Part shown: positions 56,009-64,000 of the stretch, piece after piece
How positions within the stretch are numbered: position 1 is the stretch's first letter
How the letters are laid out: each line of letters begins with the position of its first letter
DNA from: Cymodocea nodosa
Taxonomy: Eukaryota; Streptophyta; Magnoliopsida; Alismatales; Cymodoceaceae
Reading direction: 5' to 3'
Length of the DNA: 64,000 nucleotides
Assembly (NCBI GenBank): GCA_036874045.1
Contig: CM072345.1
Coordinates: forward strand, 14,104,001 to 14,168,000
Notes under the pieces: model-generated
What the model was told of the DNA's origin: nothing
What the model saw: only the letters and a program-made list of their open reading frames with translations
Database searches by the model: none
Made by a program: the position numbers and the translations under genes

Positions 56009-58393
56009 ATGCCTCTGGTGGATTACGCCTCTTCTTCCGGCGAAGAGGAGCAAGAAAAGGAGGAGGAGGAGGAAGAGTGGGACAAGCAAGATTCGCTTGC
56101 CCAACCACAACTGCCGGTACGAGGAGGAGGAGGAGAACAGGATGCTGACACCGACGACTCCGGTCCCGAGCTGCACCGGAACGAGTGAGTTGCTGCTGTT
56201 GACGCATGTTTATTTTCATCTACTTTGTGTTGTCTTCTTCGCCCGGAGCTCTGATGTGGTAGGGAGGTGTTTGATTCCACAATCGATTTCGGAAATTGCA
56301 GTGGACTTTAGCAATTCTCAATTTTCGCCGCTGTATTGGATTGGGATTTTCCCGTAGGGGTTTTTGATCATTCTTTCGAAGATCATTCCTATCTTAGGGG
56401 TTTTGCAATGCTTGATTTTGTTGGGGGTTTTTGCTCATCAATTGTTATTTTGATGTAAATATATTTTTCCTAGTTTGTCAGCAGAGTTCTATTGGTCTTG
56501 GAACTTTTATTTAAATGTGAATATCTCATTCAAAAATAATTGGTCGTAAGTGAAGGAGTCTCGAAATTTTGGTTATGAGTGGGGACTTAGGTCAAAAAGA
56601 TTATTATTCGCTCTGGTGCTATGTACAAATATAGACATCTAACTCAAAATTGATTAGTTATGAGTGGAGATATCTTTTATTATATATTTTTAAGTCATTT
56701 CTTTATTTTCTATTGCGGAATTTTTCATTTCTTTCGATACTATCCTTTGGGATGAATGGTTAAAGTTACGGAAGCTTCATGCCCATGCCTCTTTATTGGA
56801 ATTTTCATCTGGAAAGGTTATAGCAATTATAACTATTGTTCCAGGAAATTCAAGCAATTTTACTACGATTATTGGCTTGGCACTTCTGTAGTTTCTCCAA
56901 TAAAAAGAAAAAGAAAAAGTGGGCATCATTGATTGCCCAAGTAACCTATAGAGCCTGTTCTGGTTGGTTTCTATCATCAATACTCCATTTTATGCTTAGG
57001 AAAACCAATACAGTGTAGTGACCTTAGTAAATCTGTATGCAGGAATAGAGAGGCACCAACCAATATTCAACCAGCTGGTATTCCATCTCCGTCTGTACCG
57101 ACTATTTCACTCCCAGATGCTTCACTTCTTTTCGATTCACCATCCTTCTCATCTCAGCAAATCACTGGGAATGATCACACTTCCACAGCTGCAGCAGCCA
57201 TGAGCCAATGTGCCTCAAGGAAGAGAGAGGCAAATGGTTCTGCCTTGCAATTTGTGCATAACAAGAATCCTCGAGTAAGCATTCCACATTCAAGGACTGC
57301 ACCAGCTAGATCAAGTGACTTGCTTCCTCCTCAGCTTCTTGGAAGGTAAAGTGAATTTCTTGTGTGCTAGCTTTTGATACCATAAATAGGCCTTTTCCTT
57401 AAAAAAAAAAGTTGGAAATTTTTTTTACTTCTTAAATACAACATATGGGTTTATCATTCGTTACATATGGTCACCGAAACCATAATTGTAGTATTTCTTA
57501 TTCGATCCTGGTATAAACATCATGTACTTTCACTAAATAATTTAATAGTGGGATATGCTATGGCAACAAAGAGTGATGAACCTGATAGTCGGAAAGAGAT
57601 AAAATTAAAGATCTTTTTAGAGTAAAAGATATTTACGTAAGCAAGCATCATCCATGATGGCCACTCAAAAAAAACTATCATCCAAAAATGCTATTAGATG
57701 ATTGCATCCCTTATCGTTTTACTGCATCAGTTTTAACCCATCATTCTGCTGACAACCACAAGACAGAATGACATTGACCTCCTTTTTCTCTCCATTTCCT
57801 AGCTCTTGCCCTTCGTGTTTCTCTCTTATCTATCATCTGCATCAATTTCTTTGAAATCTAGACATTAGATTATGCAAAAATGAGGTTTTGCACAATTAGA
57901 TGCCTTGATCACGAGGATTTGGTAAGCATATAGCCATTCACTTATTCATATTTGAAGATTTCTTTAGGACAGCCGGTACTCTACGTCCAGTGGCACAAAA
58001 CTTGCGGTGCTCAACCACGACCCCATCTTCACGATTTGGGCCCAGCATTCTACTCTACGTCCGGCAGCACAAAACATGTGGTGCACTCTCACGGCCCCGT
58101 TTTCCCGATCTTGGGCTTCTACCATTTCCCTCGGGGAATCCTTTTTCAACAAGACGAGGCTTTTTTTTTTTTTTTTTTTTTTGCTTCTTACATATTACAC
58201 AAGTAATTTATCCTCTCGCATGCTTCGACTTAAAGATCTCATGTAATTATGCAGCTTTCCTCAGCGGACATGGGTTTTTTTTTTTTTCATTACTTATCCC
58301 GGGACGTGGTGACATTTTTGTGTACTTTGCAGGAGCAACGTGGTGACTGAGGATATAAGCAAACTTTTTGTGAATAGACGCGGTGGACGGTGA
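56009..58393 (+). CDS. Conserved plant protein of unknown function, 179 residues
   Basis: Three exons keep phase: 56009-56184, 57043-57345 and 58333-58393. The start MPLVDYASSSGEEE is followed by a long acidic Glu run, then a Ser/Pro-rich middle (IPSPSVPTISLPDASLLFDS), a basic patch (ASRKREANG), and LPPQLLGRSNVVTEDISKLF as the C-terminal block, ending VNRRGGR. I recall plant proteins with a similar acidic 'ADYASS-EEE' start and a 'LLPPQL-GRSNVVTEDI-KLF' ending, none with a known function. No membrane segment, no catalytic domain; composition suggests a disordered nuclear protein, possibly of a ribonucleoprotein or chromatin complex, which is a guess. An upstream in-frame ATG at 55916 would add 31 residues not expected in the family. 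The short last exon holds the conserved motif, which makes it easy to miss in automatic annotation. Confidence 0.8.
57970..58130. repeat. Imperfect direct repeat in intron 2 of the unknown-function gene
   Basis: TACTCTACGTCCAGTGGCAC at about 57974 recurs as TACTCTACGTCCGGCAGCAC at about 58053. The following 50 bp (ACAAAACTTGCGGTGC.. and ACAAAACATGTGGTGC..) are related too. The period is about 79 bp. The patch is GC-richer than the rest of the intron and is followed by a T-run at 58161-58182. Confidence 0.7.
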
Positions 58394-60313
58394 CCAACCG
58401 CTCGTAGTATAGTTGCCGTGTTCACGTAGTTGTAGCATGTACTTGTGTGGAGCAAAGTTGCTAGTGTTTTTTAACCTTTAGGACAATAGTGAAATGGTCA
58501 TTTATCGTAGCTTTCTATTTTCCATATGCAATTCAGCAGTTGTTCATGTGCGCCCCATATTTTGATGCTCGTACTTGTCTCCTTCGAATCCCCAGCTCTT
58601 AGGTTCTTGTGGATGGTCATTTGTTTTAGAGTTCTTTTGCCTTTACTGGCCATTATGTATGTATTTTGCGTAACATCGTTTCTACGTGATGACCTTATCA
58701 CAAAGGCAACGCTTGTAGACCTCTTCATTAACATGTATTAGCAAATCATGTATTGACATGGGACGTTCATATTTTGATGGTAATTACTCATCTGGTTATT
58801 TTGGCTCTTGTAAGGCGAACCATCAACTCCCAAATATCGCTAGACACCATCATTTCTCGGGACGGTTGTCTCTGAAAACTAGTAGGGCACTCACTCTTAA
58901 CTACGGTAGAAGGATATGATGTATCAGCAGAGGGATCAATGTTTTGGGGATGACTTGATAATCAACTCGAGAGAATATGAGAACCGTTTGAGGATGATAC
59001 GGTAGTTCTTGGTAGAAGATCAGCCGTGTTGATCACTAGTTGAAGAGATTCTTCCAAAAACAATCACAATAATTGATTTACATTAAGACAGGACAGAAAA
59101 AATTTCGTGGAGAAGGATGTAACCTAGAAATACTTGCATCTCTTGTGTTGGTAGTATAAGAGGTAGAATTAACAAACATATCGTTCACAGTGAAGATCAT
59201 GTGATGTGATTTCACAAAAACAAAAGATTAAGGGTCTGTTTCTTTGCAGTTTTTTGGAATGTTTTCTATTCAGATTTGATAACACTCCAGAGAAATATGT
59301 ATACAATACGTTCTTTTCAATATGTAAGATCATAGGATTTCACAACGTCGTTTGCTTATTGTATACATATTGCTCTGGACTCTTACGGTCTTATAAGTGT
59401 ATTATTTTTCTTCCATAAATACATATGGGATAGAAATAATTGTATACATATTGTAATTAGATGATTATAAATATATTATTAATTTTTTATTTAAATTAAA
59501 TAAGTATCTGTCTTTGATCAAAGGTATTAAAATTGGTCGATTTGTGCTATATTCAACTATTGATCTTCAAACTCAATAAATAAATTGGAAATAGGTTCAC
59601 ACTTTATTCCATGATAGATCATATTATAGATTATCTATCTTATAATTATTTTTATTTTTGAAAGTAAAATATGCAAAAATAAGGGCACCTATAGGAAAAA
59701 GTTCTTTTTAGGTGTCTACCGCATTTTTGCCATGTACATGTATAAAATGTGCAAAAACAGGTTAACGTGTGCGTATGCACAGGCATTAAAAGCTGGCATA
59801 TTTTCGCACACTAGTTAAAAGAGTAAAAGAGAAAACAAGTTTTGTTCCAACTTTTCTGAAAATACAAATTTATATAAATGATCGTTGCCAAATAGAACTA
59901 TTTCGATTTTGGGAATTCTATCTCCACACGCATATGGACATCATATATATAAATAAAGTAAGTCTTTTTGGTAATGATAATATATTTGTCCCATTGGAAC
60001 TTATCATCATTTCTTCCATTACAACACAGCAATAAGACAGATGTATAATCTCTAATCCCTCCATATGTTAAATTATAAGGTACAACATCGATCGTTACAA
60101 TCCCACGCTTCGGATATTGTCGAGTACCGTAGACAGCATCAGCTTCTTAAATCAAACTATGTATCATCCCACCGTGCTTCCCTCGATCCTCCGGCGAAAC
60201 GAGCGACATGAAAGACAGAACCATCCGTTCTTTCCATATATATAATTGCAAATTTTTCAGAAGATCAAATATTACGACGGACCAGATGAATAAATAGCGT
60301 ACACGAACTCCTC
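58394..60313. other. Convergent intergenic region before EXO70
   Basis: 1.9 kb between the 3' ends of two genes. An AGGGTCTGTTTCTTTGCAG start at about 59229 looks like the end of a MITE, and two GTATACA-rich blocks near 59300 and 59358 could be internal repeats, but no matching inverted end was found. A small hairpin (GGCACCTA...TAGGTGTC) lies at about 59683-59720. No gene seen. Confidence 0.45.
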
Positions 60314-62218
60314 TCAACGCTGCAACAACTTGTTGCTGTTGGAGGAGTTGGTAGGTCCCTCGAAGAGATTCGACAGGTAGCTCTCCAGATCATCGGGGGC
60401 ATATTTGACGTACTTGTTCCGGTGCCTCTCACCGTCCAGAAGGCCTCCGAACAGCCCCATGAACGACCGATACGCCTGCACCACCTTCGTTGATATGGAG
60501 ATCCTCATGTCTTGCCGAAGTTGGCGGTTGGGAATCAACCACGACGTCTGCGTCTTGCACGCCTCTTCGAAGGAATTGTTGAAACTCCGGAGTCTCTGCT
60601 TCAGGATCCTGGTGGAAGGGGAACTGGAACCTGAGGCGCACACGCCTTCGTGGCTTAAGAAAGCTAGCAACGGTCCCCATGAAGCCCTCTCGCAGCACGT
60701 TGCATGCAGACGGCATAGCCTGGCGCGCTTCTTCTGCCAGTCCTCCCCCAGCATGTGGCGTACACCGTCGTCCACCTTGTCCACCATGTAGTTCAGGTTG
60801 TTCATCATGAACAGGTGCAGCAAGGACTCGTCTCTGTACGACGCCGATTCCGTGTTGAGACGTGATTCCAGAGCAGAAATGATCGACTTGAAGACAGAGG
60901 TCGTGGGGTCGGAAGAAACGTCACAAAGGGTATTCTCTTCACTGTTATCTGCACCACCGAGTACTGAACTAAGAGTTCCACTGTATTCGGCAAGCAGATT
61001 CACGTAATTCATGACGTATTTTGTGACGTGATGAACTCCACCTCCCACGAATGGAACGGCCGATAATGGGACGTTCTGGATCCCATTCTTTAACTTGGAG
61101 ATAGCTCCCTTCGCATATCTAATTTGCATCTCAAGTAGTTCATGGCATACAATCATAACGTAAGAACCAGAGTCCTCTGGGAACAACTCTTTTATTTCAG
61201 GGATAAGATCCGTTAAGTCTTCATACATATCAAGAATTTGAATCAATCCTTCTGGAGAGGGGTGTCCCATAGTCACGCCTTGGCCAAAGTTAAGGAGCTG
61301 CACTAAAGAACCCTGACAACTCTGCACAAAGCAATTCTTGCAGGCGGTTTCTGAAAGTTCCGCAAAAATCTTGAAGCAAAGGTTCTTTTCATTAGCAAGA
61401 TACGTTTGGATAAAGTCCTTCATGGCCCACCTCCACCTTGATACCTTTGGACATAAGGCAACCCAGTTCATCCGTGAGATTTCTTCGATACTTTGTTTCT
61501 CAGCCTGGATATTAGAAAGGCACTCGTCTAGCACATCTTTTCTGGCACTAACGTAAGCTTGACAACATTCCCTGTCATACTTCGATGCAAACATCAGTTT
61601 TGCAATGTGTTTAATACCATGAAGAGCATTAAAACTCATAGAAGACACAACAGGTTCTCTGGAGCCGTAATCATCGCACTTCTTATCATGCCTTTCCAAG
61701 GAAAAGTCTTTTCCGAGAGAGACCATCCTCTGGGATTTTGTTGAGATGGTGGAGTCCTCCGCAAATGAGCTCTCACTGTGAGAGTTTCCAAAGGTGTCAT
61801 CTTCGCTAAAGAAGCTACTCGAGAAATCTGAAACATGGCCTATTTCGGATGTAACAGATGGCGTATAACTAGGCTCAAAAGTTCGACAATTCTTCACTAA
61901 AAGTTGCGTGAGTTCCATCTCCAGCCTCCCCATTGCAATCTGAAGAACGTCGTTTGCGCGACTTAAAAGCTCATTTTCTTGCCAATTTGCTTTAGTCCAC
62001 TGAAACCTATTTAGACATTCAACTGTACGCTGGACTTCATCTACCGCATTGAGGAACTTGTTGGCATCAACTGGATCACCATCCCAAATCAATGATTCAT
62101 CAGATTCCCAGACAAGGATATCATACTTCACAATGTTGAAGCGCTTCTCCATATTAGTTCGCTTAATGACTTCCGAAGGTCTCTGGTCCACCATGTACGG
62201 GAAATTGAATGCTGCCAT
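60314..62218 (-). CDS. EXO70 family subunit of the exocyst complex
   Basis: A single coding exon for 634 residues. EXO70 binds membrane phosphoinositides and tethers secretory vesicles at the plasma membrane; plants have many paralogues. Recognisable blocks: FLNAVDEVQRTVECLN, LQIAMGRLEMELTQLLVKN, then the Exo70 domain (about 230-615) with FNALHGIKHIAKLMFASKYD, CLSNIQAEKQSIEEISRMNW, EGLIQILDMYEDLTDLIPEI, LLEMQIRYAKGAISKLKNGI, VPFVGGGVHHVTKYVMNYVN, FMMNNLNYMVDKVDDGVRHM and RISISTKVVQAYRSFMGLFG. The N terminus (MAAFNFPYMVDQRPSEVIKR) is shorter than in most members, which start with a longer coiled coil, so the subclade is uncertain and an upstream coding exon cannot be ruled out. The open frame runs on to an ATG at 62272; MAAFNFPY at 62218 was preferred. 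Confidence 0.9.
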   Translation of the reverse strand: MAAFNFPYMVDQRPSEVIKRTNMEKRFNIVKYDILVWESDESLIWDGDPVDANKFLNAVDEVQRTVECLNRFQWTKANWQENELLSRANDVLQIAMGRLEMELTQLLVKNCRTFEPSYTPSVTSEIGHVSDFSSSFFSEDDTFGNSHSESSFAEDSTISTKSQRMVSLGKDFSLERHDKKCDDYGSREPVVSSMSFNALHGIKHIAKLMFASKYDRECCQAYVSARKDVLDECLSNIQAEKQSIEEISRMNWVALCPKVSRWRWAMKDFIQTYLANEKNLCFKIFAELSETACKNCFVQSCQGSLVQLLNFGQGVTMGHPSPEGLIQILDMYEDLTDLIPEIKELFPEDSGSYVMIVCHELLEMQIRYAKGAISKLKNGIQNVPLSAVPFVGGGVHHVTKYVMNYVNLLAEYSGTLSSVLGGADNSEENTLCDVSSDPTTSVFKSIISALESRLNTESASYRDESLLHLFMMNNLNYMVDKVDDGVRHMLGEDWQKKRARLCRLHATCCERASWGPLLAFLSHEGVCASGSSSPSTRILKQRLRSFNNSFEEACKTQTSWLIPNRQLRQDMRISISTKVVQAYRSFMGLFGGLLDGERHRNKYVKYAPDDLESYLSNLFEGPTNSSNSNKLLQR

Positions 62219-64000
62219 TTGCACAATATCCCAAAAAGCAACTGAGCAAAACAACAAGCAGATGATATGCACCAGATTGATTCCCTAGTTGTATGAATAA
62301 GCTTCGACAGTTGATAAAAAACAGACAAATGACACAAGATGCATGTTCTCTCACAAATAATTTTAAGATTTCAAACGGCAACAAGAAGTTCTATTCTCCC
62401 CCTCTAATTTTAGGTGAAAAGAAGATCACCACGGTGGGATGTTCGATCCAAGAGTCTAGCTCCACAAAAGTAAATCCTGTCTTCTCCAATCTAAAGTTTC
62501 CGATAGACGGTAAAAGAAGTGAAATGGAAAGCTCCTACAAGACAAACATAAGGAAGTCATTCAACATGAAATGTCAAAAAGAAAATTTTAAAACTTGCAT
62601 ACATATCGAGGAATCAATCAGTCACAAACTTGTTGGTAGTAAATATGGAAACAAATTTAGGAGTATTAGAATAAATCACAATTGTATCTTTCTATCTCCC
62701 AGAATACGGAAACATGCACCGATGAAATAGATTAAACACTGGATTCAAAGCAGTAGCAACTTATTCATGAATGATCCCAAAAATTCAAAAGAGGAGTAAA
62801 GGACAAGCTGAAGCTGCATCAAAATTTAGCCTAGACAGACAACCTCAGCACAAAAAAGGAAAATAAGGCCTCCTGCCTCCAAATTTCTAAAACATGACAA
62901 AATCTAAAATAAAGCTTCACATAGAAGGAGGAGGAGGAGGCGAATTCTCAGTCCAGCGAAAAGAAAGGGAGCAACAGCAAGTCTGGTTTAAACATCGAGG
63001 TCGTTAACTTGCAAAAAATGTGACGACAACGCCCAGATGAAAGGTCCTATATGAAACAACAGCAAGCGTATACGTGGGAATTGCACAAAATTGGAGAATC
63101 GAAACTTTTCTTCTTCAAACAAACCAGGAGAGATGGTTGATCCGACCTGATCCTTGCAGTTGTAGAGCTGTCGGTAGAAGACTCGAAAGAACGCTAGGTT
63201 TGTGTGGAGAAGAGGAGATGATCTTCCTCCAGCGCGATCTCCAACACCAGCGATTAGGGAATCCAGAGTTGAGGACGACTACAGAAGTCTCTTCTCTCCA
63301 CATTTGTCAACAAAACCACATCCCTCCTTCCATGCCTGGAGAGTAATGGCGTTTCCAGTCTTAGAGCTGTGGAGCCCAGCAACCTTTGAAATCTCCTCTT
63401 CTAGAGTTTTAAATGGCTGGTTTGGAAGACGTGGGTTATTTGACTAGATCACCTCGTCAAAACATGATATATCCAGGAAAAATATCCGAGAAGCCCTCAA
63501 CAAACAAGGGAAATTAGCTACGATCTTGAATCTCCTCTGGTGATACATGCCTTTCTGCCTTTGAACAAAAATGTGAAGATGACGGAATCACGAACGACGT
63601 ATGGAAAATTATAGAATTATCCATGTACGATGATATAATAGAATAATCGACAGGGTGCTGTGCCGAAAGAAACCCGTAAAAAAATAATAAGATATATTTT
63701 CACTTCTGTTTGACCCAAAAAACTTATTTATTACCGCATTAATGTTGGAAGTTGGAAATTTTCTTGTAGAAGACGACAACTTATTTTTTTTATTTTTCCA
63801 TTCGAATATATGAATCGTTCAACCATCTGCCTTAGACAAAAGAAGGAAAGAATGTGGACATCGAGATCATTCTTCTAAGGCCAACACGGTTTGGTTCAAC
63901 CACGCGGAGCAGCGTGTGATCTTTAACCATGGTTGGTTGGTGATAATATTAGGATTTGAATTTGAGTATTTTTTGTAGCAATGATGAAGATTAAATTAAA
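62219..64000. other. EXO70 upstream region
   Basis: Likely holds the EXO70 promoter and perhaps 5' UTR exons with an intron; the GC-richer part at 63100-63400 is a candidate first exon. No convincing coding segment in either strand. The right end (63440-64000) is AT-rich with nothing recognisable. Confidence 0.4.

Noticed and set aside
59229-59460. Possible MITE starting AGGGTCTGTTTCTTTGCAG
   Set aside because: The complementary end was not found within 1 kb, so no element can be drawn.
12700-62218. Idea that MIP2, the RABA3-like Rab and EXO70 form a trafficking gene cluster
   Set aside because: They are separated by unrelated genes over tens of kilobases, lie on different strands, and such clusters are not expected for these families in plants.
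63074-63447. Short frames at the right end of the window on both strands
   Set aside because: No family match; likely within the EXO70 5' UTR or promoter.

Overview
The window is nuclear DNA of a flowering plant. Almost every gene is intron-containing, and the families are plant or general eukaryotic ones. A commelinid monocot (banana-like) is my best guess. This rests on two gene classes lying side by side: GC-rich, nearly intronless genes (AAA-ATPase, RABA3-type GTPase, HpcH/HpaI aldolase, first exon of MTA) and AT-rich, intron-rich genes (MIP2, MFS transporter). The species itself cannot be read from the sequence.

Layout from left to right. ERCC1 DNA-repair gene (minus strand, 3' end beyond the left edge). 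A mitochondrial-type AAA-ATPase like Arabidopsis At2g46620 (minus), with a second diverged copy of its tail just downstream. A decayed hAT DNA transposon (about 8.94-11.41 kb). A very large gene for the NBAS/Sec39-like ER-tethering protein MIP2 (12.7-28.4 kb, plus, 11 coding exons), whose introns hold a LINE-like fragment, a 309-bp tandem duplication and a MITE. A small F-box gene (plus). A 12-helix MFS gene of the MOT2/MFSD5 type (minus), with a second first exon and promoter about 2.3 kb upstream. A RABA3-type Rab GTPase (plus). A plastid- or mitochondrion-targeted HpcH/HpaI aldolase (minus), head to head with the m6A RNA methyltransferase gene MTA (43.3-53.5 kb, plus, 7 coding exons), whose introns carry an RTE-type LINE piece and a copia fossil. 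A short ATP-synthase-delta-like gene (minus). A 179-residue conserved plant protein of unknown function (plus). An EXO70 exocyst gene (minus).

The genes do not form a pathway or cluster. This is an ordinary euchromatic block of unrelated housekeeping genes, and I see no new multi-gene system. Two vesicle-traffic genes (MIP2, EXO70) and a Rab lie here, but 20-30 kb apart with unrelated genes between, so I read that as chance.

The most interesting structure is a set of local duplications that reuse pieces of genes: (i) the duplicated first exon and promoter of the MFS gene, which could give alternative first exons; (ii) the duplicated 3' end of the AAA-ATPase ending in an A-tract; (iii) a 95-bp tandem duplication across the acceptor of MTA exon 4; (iv) a GC3-rich open frame of unknown origin behind a TATA box at 35.46 kb.

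Exon borders were set by hand from GT-AG signals, reading phase and remembered homologues. All listed multi-exon models keep phase throughout, but no database search was possible.
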